A stretch of 64,000 nucleotides of DNA. Origin: an uncultured Latescibacterota bacterium (lineage in GTDB: Bacteria; Latescibacterota; UBA2968). The translations under genes were made by a program, and so were the position numbers. Shown here piece after piece: positions 52,127 through 60,135 of the stretch; position 1 is the first letter of the stretch; each line of letters begins with the position of its first letter. The stretch is from contig OY282377.1 of assembly GCA_958295785.1 (NCBI GenBank), forward strand, positions 2,432,394 to 2,496,393, in the 5' to 3' direction. The notes below the pieces were generated by a model. The model saw only the letters and a program-made list of their open reading frames with translations. It was not told where the DNA came from and did no database searches.

Positions 52127-52194
52127 CCTCTTCAGGCGCGTGCGGGGGCCATGCACTCTGCACTTTCATCCGCGTTCTCATGTGTTTATCGGTC

Positions 52195-52255
52195 GTTGCC
52201 TTTCGCCTTTTCGCGTCTTCGGGCGGGCACAGGGCACCGCCCCTATATCTCACCT
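52195..52255 (-). repeat. GC-rich dispersed repeat, copy 9 (inverted)
   Basis: GCCTTTCGCCTTTTCGCGTC then TTCGGGCGGGCACAGGGCAC and CGCCCCTATATCTCAC. Prefix diverged. Confidence 0.65.
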
Positions 52256-52282
52256 TTGGATGGGTGGTCTCTGCATTTCTCC

Positions 52283-53644
52283 CTACAAAATATCATCTAC
52301 GAGTTGCGGGGCAAGCCCGATGTAGGATTGGGGCGTTAGGTTTTTGAGGCGAGTGCGGTCTTCGGGCGGGAGATCTTCGAGGGTATCGAGGAAGGCGCGG
52401 AGGTCGTCTCGGGTCAGGTCCGTTCCCCTGCTGAGGGCTTTCATCCGTTCGTAGGGATTTTCGTACCCGGCTTTTCGCATGACGGTCTGAACGGCTTCGC
52501 CCAAGACCGCCCATTCTGCATTGAGGGCGCGGGCAATGGCCCGTTTGTCAATGGCGACTTTGCCCATGCCTCTTGCGAGCGATTTCAGGGCGAGACACGC
52601 ATGCCCGATAGCCGGCCCGATGTTGCGGCTGGCCGACGAATCGGACAAATCGCGTTGCAGGCGCGACACGGGCAGTTTGGTCGATAGGTGTTCGAGCAGG
52701 GCCGTGCTGACGCCCAAATTGGCTTCGGCGTTTTCAAAATCAATGGGATTGACTTTGTGGGGCATGGTCGATGACCCAACTTCTGAGGCGATGGTTTTCT
52801 GCCGAAAATAGGATCGGGAAATGTAGGCCCACATGTCGCGGGCAAAGTCGAGCGCGATGGTGTTGAAGCGGATGATCAGGTGAAAGACTTCGGCCATGTA
52901 ATCGTGCGATTCGATTTGCGTGGTGACCGGGTTGAACGCGAGGCCCAAGCGTTGGACGAAATCCCGCGCCATGTCCTGCCAGGGCACGTCTGGATAGGCC
53001 GCGATGTGCGCGTTGTAATTGCCGGTGGCGCCGTTGAATTTGCCCAGGTATTCGAGGCGGGCCGCCTGTTTGAGTTGCCGCTGCCAGCGATAGACAAATA
53101 CCGCGAGTTCTTTGCCCATTGTGGTGGGCGTGGCCGGTTGCCCGTGCGTGTGCGCGAGGATGGGCACGGCTCGCGTGTGTTGCGCGTGTTGCGCGACTGT
53201 GTGGATGAGTTCTCGTGCGAGGGGCAAAAAGACCTTTGTAACCGCGGATTTGAGCATCAAGGCGTGGGCGAGATTGTTGATGTCTTCCGACGTACAGCAA
53301 AAATGCACGGCCTCTTGCACGTCTGCAAGCGAGGTTTCCGCGAGGCGTTCCCGGAGGTAGTATTCGACTGATTTGACATCGTGATTGGTCACGCTTTCAA
53401 TGGCGACAACGCGCTGGGCTTGTCGTTCGTCAAATTCATCGATCCACGATTGCAGCATCTGGTGTTCCGCGCCGGTGAATGCGCGCACATGCGACAGTTC
53501 GGGACGCGATGACTGAAAGCGCAACCATTCGATTTCGATTTGCACGCGATAGGCGATCAGCGCGAAATGCGACAGGCACGGCGCGAGGGCTTGCAAGCGA
53601 CTCGCATAGCGATTGTCGAGCGGGGATAGCGCGGTGAGGGTCAT
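52283..53644 (-). CDS. purB: Adenylosuccinate lyase
   Basis: 453 residues from the ATG at 53642-53644 (MTLTALSPLDNRYASRLQAL). A 55-codon upstream extension overlaps the small gene at 53667 and is rejected. Fumarase/aspartase superfamily signature GSSTMPHKVNPIDFENAEAN near residue 288, the HTHGQPATPTTMGKE motif and TSEDINNLAHALML. E. coli-type PurB (starts LTALSPLDGRY). It works in purine synthesis at SAICAR and adenylosuccinate. purL lies nearby on the same strand but is separated by the toxin-antitoxin region. Confidence 0.95.
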   Translation of the reverse strand: MTLTALSPLDNRYASRLQALAPCLSHFALIAYRVQIEIEWLRFQSSRPELSHVRAFTGAEHQMLQSWIDEFDERQAQRVVAIESVTNHDVKSVEYYLRERLAETSLADVQEAVHFCCTSEDINNLAHALMLKSAVTKVFLPLARELIHTVAQHAQHTRAVPILAHTHGQPATPTTMGKELAVFVYRWQRQLKQAARLEYLGKFNGATGNYNAHIAAYPDVPWQDMARDFVQRLGLAFNPVTTQIESHDYMAEVFHLIIRFNTIALDFARDMWAYISRSYFRQKTIASEVGSSTMPHKVNPIDFENAEANLGVSTALLEHLSTKLPVSRLQRDLSDSSASRNIGPAIGHACLALKSLARGMGKVAIDKRAIARALNAEWAVLGEAVQTVMRKAGYENPYERMKALSRGTDLTRDDLRAFLDTLEDLPPEDRTRLKNLTPQSYIGLAPQLVDDIL

Positions 53645-53666
53645 GGGATTCCTGAAAAGATAAGCA

Positions 53667-53855
53667 CTAATCCGGGTCGCCGTATTCGAGGGGGGCGTCA
53701 TCTTCGGGAAATTCAAAAACATAGCCACATGGGCAGATCGGATGATCGGATTCGCGCGGGGTGTGACATTCGGGACAGCGTTCAACGGGTTTGTGGAGGT
53801 ATTTGACAAGAGCGACGACGATCAGGACAGTGGCGAAAAGGATGGTGTAGAACAT
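53667..53855 (-). CDS. Small membrane-anchored zinc-ribbon-like protein
   Basis: 62 residues: one N-terminal membrane span (FYTILFATVLIVVALVKYL) then CPECHTPRESDHPICPCGYV, a CxxC...CxC knuckle, and an acidic tail. It lies 22 bp upstream of purB on the same strand, so probably co-transcribed. No family assigned; the layout suggests a metal-binding membrane peptide. Confidence 0.6.
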   Translation of the reverse strand: MFYTILFATVLIVVALVKYLHKPVERCPECHTPRESDHPICPCGYVFEFPEDDAPLEYGDPD

Positions 53856-53872
53856 GGATTTGATGTCGAGCT

Positions 53873-53907
53873 AAAAAAGCAACAGGCGGGAAAAATCCCC
53901 GCCTGTT
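53873..53907 (-). terminator. Terminator for the minus-strand gene at 53919
   Basis: On the minus strand AACAGGCGGGG, loop ATTTTT, CCCGCCTGTT, then GCTTTTTT. Ten pairs. It separates the 53919 gene from the 53667-purB unit. Confidence 0.85.
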
Positions 53908-53918
53908 TGTGTGGTTGA

Positions 53919-54101
53919 TCAGGTCGCGCCCATATCGCCTCCGCGCGCAACGGTTTTGACGCCCGCTGGTTTGTGTCGCGCGTTGGTGATGAGTTGGTCT
54001 ATGCGCTCCTGAAGGGTTTGAATATCTCGCTCGAAATCGTCGAGCTCTTTGACGAGATCATCAAAATTGAGCCGGATCGCGTTCGCTTTCCTCAAACTCA
54101 T
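53919..54101 (-). CDS. Small coiled-coil protein
   Basis: 60 residues from the ATG at 54099-54101 (MSLRKANAIRLNFDDLVKEL), after AAAGGAA. A heptad-like helix covers residues 14-42 (DDFERDIQTLQERIDQLITN). Followed by its own terminator. Function unknown. Confidence 0.6.
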   Translation of the reverse strand: MSLRKANAIRLNFDDLVKELDDFERDIQTLQERIDQLITNARHKPAGVKTVARGGDMGAT

Positions 54102-54193
54102 TGCGGTTCCTTTCTGATACGGGATGGCATCAGGGGAGAGAAGGGGAAGTTTGGGAAAGGGGAGTAGGAATATAGGACAAGGCACGGGCGGCG

Positions 54194-55108
54194 TCAAGAA
54201 GGATTAACCAACAGCGCGTCAATTTGTCCCCGGGTGGGAATGGCCGGTTGCGCGCCGACTTTGCCAACCGCGAGCGCGCCTGCGGCACAGGCAAAGCGCG
54301 TGGCAGCATCAAGGGATAGGTTTTCGCTCAAGGCGCGAGCCAAGGCGCCGTTAAACGCGTCGCCCGCGCCTGTGGTGTCAATGGGGTCGGCCTCAAACCC
54401 GGGGATGTGCAGGGTTTGATTGGGAGTCGCCAAAAACGCGCCCTGCGATCCCAAGGTGATGATGGCGTTTTGGGCACCTTTTTCCAAGAGTTTACCGGCT
54501 GCGGCTGCGATATTTTGCGCGTTGGTAGGGGCGATGCCCGTGAGGAATGTTGCTTCGGTTTGGTTGGGCGTGATGAGAAAGAGGTGTTGCCAGATTTCTG
54601 CGGGCAGGTCCGCGGCCGGCGCGGGATTGAGTACGACGCGGGTCTCGTGTTTCGTTGCCAAAGACGCAGCGTGAACGACGGTTTCGACCGGGGTTTCGAG
54701 TTGGAGCAAGCAGACTTCGGCATTTTGATATGCCTGCGCTGGAATGTGTTCGGGTAGCAGGGCCGCATTCGCGCCAGACGCAACCACAATGCTGTTCTCC
54801 CCGCGGTCATCAACGAGGATGAACGCCGTGCCAGACGCCAGATGCGGATCGGAAACAATCCACTGCGTGTCGATCCCTTCGCGCTGAAAGCCCAACAAGG
54901 CTTGTTCGCCAAAATCATCTCGACCAATGCATGCGATAAATGCGACCTCCGCGCCTGCTCGGGCCGCTGCAACGGCTTGGTTGGCGCCTTTGCCGCCCGC
55001 AGCCGTAAAAAACGCGCCGCCGAGTACAGTCTCACCCGGCACTGGCAATTTGCTGGCGCGAATAACCAAATCGGTGTTGGAACTTCCAATGACGAGAACG
55101 CGGGGCAT
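54194..55108 (-). CDS. rbsK: Ribokinase
   Basis: 304 residues from the ATG at 55106-55108 (MPRVLVIGSSNTDLVIRASK). PfkB-type sugar kinase: GGKGANQAVAAARAGAEVAF (ribose-binding GGKGANQA), and the catalytic DTTGAGDAFNGALARAL near residue 250. LNPAPA is the other ribokinase signature. Phosphorylates ribose or a related sugar. No transporter beside it. Confidence 0.93.
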   Translation of the reverse strand: MPRVLVIGSSNTDLVIRASKLPVPGETVLGGAFFTAAGGKGANQAVAAARAGAEVAFIACIGRDDFGEQALLGFQREGIDTQWIVSDPHLASGTAFILVDDRGENSIVVASGANAALLPEHIPAQAYQNAEVCLLQLETPVETVVHAASLATKHETRVVLNPAPAADLPAEIWQHLFLITPNQTEATFLTGIAPTNAQNIAAAAGKLLEKGAQNAIITLGSQGAFLATPNQTLHIPGFEADPIDTTGAGDAFNGALARALSENLSLDAATRFACAAGALAVGKVGAQPAIPTRGQIDALLVNPS

Positions 55109-55257
55109 GGCAAATCTCAAAATCGAAGTGCAAGTGCAGGGTATAAAACCGCCCGTTGAGTCGGTCGCGTCGCGATGGACTTTGTACGCGAAATTTACCC
55201 ATGACTTGGAGACCGGTCAAGGTCGCAATCAACTCTCCCTATATATTTCCCCCCTCC

Positions 55258-55335
55258 AATCCCGAATCCGCCTTGTTGGGCGAGCACGGGGGCATCGCCC
55301 CTACGTTTCTATCTTCGCATCTTGTCTTTGCCTTT
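55258..55335 (-). repeat. GC-rich dispersed repeat, copy 10 (inverted)
   Basis: GCCTTGTTGGGCGAGCACGG then GGGCATCGCCCCTACGTTTC and TATCTTCGCATCTTG. The complement of copy 2. Confidence 0.75.
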
Positions 55336-55369
55336 CATCCGCGTCATCCGCGCAATCTGCGATCAAAGG

Positions 55370-55398
55370 TTGACTTTCCCTTTCGCACGCGCTATATT
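55370..55398 (+). promoter_or_regulatory. Strong sigma-70-like promoter
   Basis: TTGACT (55370-55375), exactly 17 bases, TATATT (55393-55398). Predicted start near 55405, at the beginning of the candidate RNA. Confidence 0.65.
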
Positions 55399-55426
55399 GG
55401 AGTCACACAAGAAAGGAGGTGGTCGA

Positions 55427-55462
55427 ATGAGTGACATGACCAGTGGAGGTGACTGTCGTTAG
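55427..55462 (+). CDS. Eleven-residue ORF with a strong ribosome binding site
   Basis: AAAGGAGGTGGTCGA then ATG; encodes MSDMTSGGDCR and ends at TAG 55460-55462. The Shine-Dalgarno is the strongest in the window, out of proportion for so short a peptide, which suggests a leader peptide or a ribosome-binding regulatory site. Confidence 0.45.
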   Translation: MSDMTSGGDCR

Positions 55463-55597
55463 GTGCGCCCGCCAGGAGCGGAAACAACATCTCAAATGGT
55501 AGCGCGCCTGGCAATCCAACACAGTCATCGAACGGTTTGTTATCTGCCACACCGGCGATTTTTGATGATCGCGAGGCAGAAACGCCGTCAGACGAAG

Positions 55598-55650
55598 CGC
55601 CGCACGGAGATGGGCCGATTTTTCGACATCCGCCGCGCGGCGTTTTTTTT
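55598..55650 (+). terminator. Terminator at the end of the candidate RNA
   Basis: CGCCGC (55598-55603) can pair with GCGGCG (55637-55642) and GATG (55609-55612) with CATC nearby; the self-complementary CGCCGCGCGGCG (55631-55642) offers an alternative fold. Eight T follow (55643-55650). Confidence 0.6.
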
Positions 55651-55664
55651 GCGGGCTTTCTAAC

Positions 55665-55692
55665 TTGACAAAATCGGATTATCCTGTACCTT
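55665..55692 (+). promoter_or_regulatory. Promoter of the rplM-rpsI-rpsB-tsf-frr operon
   Basis: Perfect -35 TTGACA (55665-55670), 16-base spacer, TACCTT (55687-55692), 50 bp before the rplM ATG. Confidence 0.6.
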
Positions 55693-55742
55693 CAAAAACT
55701 CAAATGACTTGCGATTTCAAAATTTGGAGAGGAATTGAAACA

Positions 55743-56174
55743 ATGATGACACCCAGTGCAAAAAAAGGTGAGGTTGAACAAGTCTGGTATGTCGCCGATG
55801 CAGAAGGCAAGGTGCTTGGGCGATTTGCCAGTGGCGTGGCTCGAATTTTGCGCGGCAAACACAAGCCCTTTTACACCCCCCACATCGACACGGGGGATCA
55901 GGTGGTGATTGTCAATGCCGAAAAAATTCAGGTCAAGGGCAATAACAAAGCCCGGCAAAAAATTTATACGAGTTACAGTGGGTATCCCGGCGGGCTCAAG
56001 AAGCAAACGCTGGAAGACGCGCTCGAAAAGCGACCCGCGTTTGTTCTCGAGCACGCAATTCGGGGCATGTTGCCCCACAACAAATTGGGGCGGCAGATGA
56101 TAAAAAAAGTCCGGATTTACGCCGGGCCAGAACACCCACACCAGGCTCAGTCTCCTGAGCCGATTGATTTGTAG
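55743..56174 (+). CDS. rplM: 50S ribosomal protein L13
   Basis: 143 residues from ATG 55743; the frame to 55665 overlaps the promoter. WYVADAEGKVLGRFASGVAR, ILRGKHKPFYTPHIDTGDQV, and the signature AIRGMLPHNKLGRQMIKKVR then IYAGPEHPHQAQ. Binds 23S rRNA early in 50S assembly. rpsI follows, the universal pair. Confidence 0.97.
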   Translation: MMTPSAKKGEVEQVWYVADAEGKVLGRFASGVARILRGKHKPFYTPHIDTGDQVVIVNAEKIQVKGNNKARQKIYTSYSGYPGGLKKQTLEDALEKRPAFVLEHAIRGMLPHNKLGRQMIKKVRIYAGPEHPHQAQSPEPIDL

Positions 56175-56187
56175 AGGAGGTGATTTT

Positions 56188-56583
56188 TTGGCAATTGAAC
56201 CACTGAGTTCTGCTACGGGGCGTCGCAAGACATCAACCGCACATGTGAAACTCTTTCCCGGAACGGGCGCAATTACCATCAACGGGCGTTCCGCGGCGGA
56301 GTATCTCAAGCGAGAGACTTTGGTGATGATTATCGAACAGCCCTTAGACGTGACAGAGACCAAAGGGGCGTATGACATTGTCGCCAAAGCAAGGGGCGGC
56401 GGTTTGACCGGTCAGGCCGGTGCCGTGCGATTGGGCATTGCGCGCAGTTTGCAGCGCGTGAACGAAGCCAATCACACATCCCTTCGCAATGCGGGGTTGC
56501 TCACGCGAGACCCGCGCAAAGTGGAGCGCAAAAAACCCGGGCAACCCGGCGCGCGCAAAAAATTCCAATTTTCCAAACGTTAA
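56188..56583 (+). CDS. rpsI: 30S ribosomal protein S9
   Basis: 131 residues from TTG 56188, seven bases after AGGAGGTGA. ATGRRKTSTAHVKLFPGTGA, VVGGGxxGQAGAxRxGIARxL-type core (ARGGGLTGQAGAVRLGIARS) and the C-terminal GARKKFQFSKR whose end reaches the P-site tRNA. Confidence 0.97.
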   Translation: MAIEPLSSATGRRKTSTAHVKLFPGTGAITINGRSAAEYLKRETLVMIIEQPLDVTETKGAYDIVAKARGGGLTGQAGAVRLGIARSLQRVNEANHTSLRNAGLLTRDPRKVERKKPGQPGARKKFQFSKR

Positions 56584-56688
56584 ACTCGAGACGCATCTCA
56601 ATACCACATGCATCCCGATTGCTTCACGGGTGCCAACAGGCAATGCGGCGAGATGACGGATGCAGCGGACAAACCCAATGGAGGTCAC

Positions 56689-57447
56689 ATGGCGGTTGTT
56701 TCAATGAGGCAATTGCTCGAATCGGGCGTTCACTTCGGGCATCAGACCCGGCGGTGGAACCCCAAGATGAGGAAGTACATTTTTACAGAGCGCAATGGCA
56801 TTTACATTGTCGATCTGCAAAAAACACAGGCGCGAGTTGAAACGGCCTATACTGTTGTACGCAAAATGGCTGAAACGGGTCAACCGATTCTTTTTGTCGG
56901 CACCAAAAAACAGGCCAAAGACATCATCGCAGATGCCGCAGAACGCTGCGATATGTTTTATGTCAACAACCGCTGGCTGGGCGGCATGCTGACGAATTTT
57001 CAAACCATTCGCCAGAGCATTCGCCGCTTGGACGCGCTGGACAAAATGGCCGGCGATGGCACGTACCAGCAATTGACCAAAAAGGAAGTGCTGCGCCTCG
57101 ATCGCGAGCGCGATAAGTTGCAAAAATCCCTGGGCGGCATCCGCAACATGGGGCGTTTGCCGGCACTCGTCTTTGTCGTGGACACCAAAAAGGAACGCAT
57201 CGCAGTGGCCGAGGCGCGTCGCTTGGAAATTCCCCTCGTGGCGGTTGTGGATACCAACTGCGATCCCGATGAAGTTGACCATCCCATTCCGGGCAATGAC
57301 GATGCAATGCGGTCTATCGCGCTGATTACAAACTTGATGGCCGAGGCCGTGGTTGAAGGGACAACGGCCCGACAGGACGAACGGGAAAAAGACTCTGTGC
57401 CAAGTGCAGGCCCCGAGATTACGGAAATCGATCCCATCAACAATTGA
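56689..57447 (+). CDS. rpsB: 30S ribosomal protein S2
   Basis: 252 residues from ATG 56689 after [64 protein letters not shown], and the [20 protein letters not shown] signature. A 105-bp gap separates it from rpsI with no clear promoter. Confidence 0.97.
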   Translation: MAVVSMRQLLESGVHFGHQTRRWNPKMRKYIFTERNGIYIVDLQKTQARVETAYTVVRKMAETGQPILFVGTKKQAKDIIADAAERCDMFYVNNRWLGGMLTNFQTIRQSIRRLDALDKMAGDGTYQQLTKKEVLRLDRERDKLQKSLGGIRNMGRLPALVFVVDTKKERIAVAEARRLEIPLVAVVDTNCDPDEVDHPIPGNDDAMRSIALITNLMAEAVVEGTTARQDEREKDSVPSAGPEITEIDPINN

Positions 57448-57466
57448 AACGAAGATGGAGGCTGAA

Positions 57467-58066
57467 ATGGCAGTTTCTGCAAAAATGGTTCGGGAGTTGC
57501 GCGTCAGAACCAATGTGGGCATGATGGATTGCAAGCGGGCACTCGAAGAGGCCGATGGCAACTTGGATAAGGCCGTTGAGTTGTTGCGTAAGCGGGGCAT
57601 TGCCAAAGCCGAGAGCCGGGCCGGGCGTCAGGCAAAAGAAGGGGTCATCGCGTCTTATATCCACGCGGGAAACCAGTTGGGCGTTTTGCTCGAGATCAAC
57701 AGCGAGACCGACTTCGTGGCGCGCACGGACGAGTTTCAGGCGTTTTCAAAAGACGTCGCCATGCACATCGCCGCCGCGGCCCCACTCGTTGTGAACCGCG
57801 AGGATGTCGATGCCGAGACCCTGGAAAAGGAACGCAATATTTACCGCGAGCAGACCTTGGGCGAGGGCAAACCCGAGCATATTGTCGATAGAATTGTCGA
57901 TGGCCGAATGGAAAAGTACTATCGAGACGTGGTCTTGATGGAGCAGGCGTTTGTCAAAGATCCGGACAAGACCATTCGGGATTTGCACTCGGAACTCGTG
58001 GCGAAGTGCGGGGAAAACATCACCATCCGCCGATTCGCGCGTTTTGTCTTGGGTGAAGAGAGTTGA
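57467..58066 (+). CDS. tsf: Elongation factor Ts (short form)
   Basis: 199 residues from ATG 57467 after GGAGG. VRELRVRTNVGMMDCKRALE is the UBA-like N-terminal domain and Tsf signature 1; LEINSETDFVARTDEFQAFS is signature 2. It is the Thermus-like short form with a single core subdomain and no coiled coil. It regenerates EF-Tu-GTP. Overlapping upstream codons belong to rpsB's frame region and are rejected. Confidence 0.96.
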   Translation: MAVSAKMVRELRVRTNVGMMDCKRALEEADGNLDKAVELLRKRGIAKAESRAGRQAKEGVIASYIHAGNQLGVLLEINSETDFVARTDEFQAFSKDVAMHIAAAAPLVVNREDVDAETLEKERNIYREQTLGEGKPEHIVDRIVDGRMEKYYRDVVLMEQAFVKDPDKTIRDLHSELVAKCGENITIRRFARFVLGEES

Positions 58067-58095
58067 GCGTCTAAAACGCGCAGAGGAGGTGGGCC

Positions 58096-58653
58096 GTGAT
58101 CGACGATATTATGGCGGAAACGCGAGTCGCCATGCAAAAGTCCGTTACCGCCTTGCAAAACGAGATGGCGACCGTGCGTACCGGGCGGGCCAACGCACAT
58201 CTGCTCGATCAAATTCGGGTCGAGTACTACGGTTCGCAAATGCCGATCAATCAAGTCGCCACTGTGGGCGTGCCAGAACCGCGTTTGATCGCGATTCAAC
58301 CTTGGGACAAGTCGGCGATTTCGCTGATCGAAAAAGCGATTCAGGAATCGAATTTGGGCTTGACGCCGTCCAACGATGGCACAATTATTCGCCTGCCCAT
58401 CCCGCAGTTGACCGAAGAGCGCAGGCGAGAACTCGTGCGGTTGGTGAAGCAATACGCCGAAGAGAGCCGGGTTTCCGTTCGCAATGCCCGCCGCGATGCC
58501 AATGAATTTATCCGCGATGCCCAAAGAGAGGGCGAGATCCCCGAAGACGATGCCAGGCGCGCAACCGACCGCGTTCAGGCTTTGACCGACGAGTATGTCG
58601 CAAAAATTGACGATGTGCTGATAAAAAAAGAAGAAGAAATTATGGAAGTTTGA
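58096..58653 (+). CDS. frr: Ribosome recycling factor
   Basis: 185 residues, GTG start at 58096 after GAGGAGGTGGG. MATVRTGRANAHLLDQIRVE, QPWDKSAISLIEKAIQESNL, RLPIPQLTEERRRELVRLVK and the long three-helix bundle. Releases ribosomes after termination. pyrH, commonly between tsf and frr, is absent; the gap is only 29 bp. Confidence 0.97.
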   Translation: MIDDIMAETRVAMQKSVTALQNEMATVRTGRANAHLLDQIRVEYYGSQMPINQVATVGVPEPRLIAIQPWDKSAISLIEKAIQESNLGLTPSNDGTIIRLPIPQLTEERRRELVRLVKQYAEESRVSVRNARRDANEFIRDAQREGEIPEDDARRATDRVQALTDEYVAKIDDVLIKKEEEIMEV

Positions 58654-58680
58654 CGCGAAACAACATCCGCTACATCGAAA

Positions 58681-58713
58681 AGGCCATCTCTCGCGGGAGA
58701 TGGCCTTTTTTTT
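58681..58713 (+). terminator. Terminator of the ribosomal operon
   Basis: AGGCCATCTC (58681-58690), loop TCGCGG, GAGATGGCCT (58697-58706), then seven further T. Ten perfect pairs. Confidence 0.92.
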
Positions 58714-58814
58714 GTCACGAAACGCCGGGGCGAATCGGCGTAACGGAGTACAACTGCGATAGCAGTTCGCGCATTGCGTAAGGATTTGGGGCTGTTGGGC
58801 GGGGTGGCTTTAAT

Positions 58815-59321
58815 TTAATTTTTCGCCGCATAGATTTCGACAAATTCGCCGTAGTGCCAGACGTAATACGCCGTGCGATAATGCGATTTGGATTTGCCGG
58901 TTCGGGCCGCGCGTTCAACGGCTTCGGGTGGGTTGACGATCAAGAGTTTGCTGTCGAGGCGAAAGCGAAAGCCCAAGTGCGTGACAAAGGGCGCGAAGAT
59001 CACACTGCCCGTTTTCGCGTCAACAACGGCGAGTTGCTGGCATTCCTCGCCGCAAAACCACCGCACAACAGTTTGATCGCCGGCAAAATTGGGGCCGATT
59101 TGAGTGCCTTGAATTAAGCGGTCCTTAAATCGAATCGCCCGCGGATGGCTCACGAGATTGACAGGCCGCGGTTTGTCTTTGTAAATTCGATACTCGGGCA
59201 CCGCAAACTGTTCAAACGCCGGGCTTTCCGTCACGCGGTCAGGCGGAGGGGGCAACCTGGGTTCGGGCACGCAGGCGAAAAAAAAAACGAGGATGGGACA
59301 GATCAACTTGTATTTTGTCAT
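58815..59321 (-). CDS. Putative lipoprotein of unknown function
   Basis: 168 residues. MTKYKLICPILVFFFACVPE gives a lipoprotein signal peptide with Cys at position 17. The mature part starts with a proline-rich linker (PEPRLPPPPDRV) and then a globular domain with IQGTQIGPNFAGDQTVVRWF and the CGEEC motif. It may be attached to the outer membrane. Convergent with frr. No family recognised. Confidence 0.65.
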   Translation of the reverse strand: MTKYKLICPILVFFFACVPEPRLPPPPDRVTESPAFEQFAVPEYRIYKDKPRPVNLVSHPRAIRFKDRLIQGTQIGPNFAGDQTVVRWFCGEECQQLAVVDAKTGSVIFAPFVTHLGFRFRLDSKLLIVNPPEAVERAARTGKSKSHYRTAYYVWHYGEFVEIYAAKN

Positions 59322-59541
59322 GGCATCATCAACCTCGAAACAAATCGCTTTCCCGTCAAGTTGTGATCAATACGGATAGCGTCCTCAAAACTTGCGCTAC
59401 ATCTCCCTTGCCCCCGCTATCATTACTGGATATATTTTTGTATCTGCCCCGCGGTAGATAGGGCTAAAAACAGAAGTATGGGCGGTCGAGAAACACTATG
59501 AGAGCCGCAATTTATTTCTCAACTGATGGAGAGAGCGAACG

Positions 59542-60135
59542 ATGTTACCCGAGAGACAAACTATCTCACCTATCCCGCCAATGGCATCCCTTGTCGATGA
59601 ATCTGGCCTCGCACGCAAAAACGCTGGCAAGTTGAGAGCATTTGCATCCCAAGAGCAGGCACCCGTTGTCTTCGCATCACACCAGATTTCCGAAACGATA
59701 CCATCGCCAACGCCGAACTCCTCTCAATCGCTTGCCGTAGCTGTGGATACATTAGTCGGTGTCGTTGAGGCGAATGGCGGTCAGCCCTTAGCCTCCGGCG
59801 ATTATCAGCGGCTTGTCGCGGCCAAGGACAAGTTAAACGAGATAATTGTTGGTGAGGAGGAAAATCACCGCGTAAAAATTGATTGGAATTATGTGCGTGA
59901 CGTTGTTGAGAAAGCCGCTTCTGAGTTAAATTGGGATGTTGAAATATCGGTTGATACCGCCGAAAACCACATTATAGTAGGTATGCCAAAAGACGAAGAC
60001 CAAGAGGACATGATAATAGAGACGACCTTTGATTTTTATTCATTGATTGCCAGACAATTGGATAAAGAGATATTCAAGGCGATTAACTTTTTCTTTTTTT
60101 CAGATTTTGACGAACAGGATTTTAGATTATTATGA
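59542..60135 (+). CDS. Unknown protein, first gene of a three-gene operon
   Basis: 197 residues from ATG 59542 (after GGAGAGAGCG). The first 65 residues are low-complexity and probably disordered; the rest is an alpha-beta domain (KIDWNYVRDVVEKAASELNW, DVEISVDTAENHIIVGMP) with an acidic end. Its last codon overlaps the ATG of the HEPN-like gene (ATGA), implying translational coupling and joint function. No family recognised. Lower GC than flanking housekeeping genes, consistent with acquired DNA. Confidence 0.65.
   Translation: MLPERQTISPIPPMASLVDESGLARKNAGKLRAFASQEQAPVVFASHQISETIPSPTPNSSQSLAVAVDTLVGVVEANGGQPLASGDYQRLVAAKDKLNEIIVGEEENHRVKIDWNYVRDVVEKAASELNWDVEISVDTAENHIIVGMPKDEDQEDMIIETTFDFYSLIARQLDKEIFKAINFFFFSDFDEQDFRLL

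Larger units (their letters stand above)
55405..55650 (+). ncRNA. Candidate structured RNA or rplM leader of about 245 nt
   Basis: A transcript bounded by the promoter at 55370 and a terminator ending at 55650. It holds an 11-codon ORF behind a near-perfect Shine-Dalgarno, then paired segments GCCAGG (55471-55476) with CCTGGC (55507-55512), and CGGCG/CGCCG arms around 55553-55587, before the terminator stem. It precedes the rplM promoter by only 15 bases. I do not recognise a known RNA family. It could be a small RNA, a dual-function RNA or an attenuator. Confidence 0.45.
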
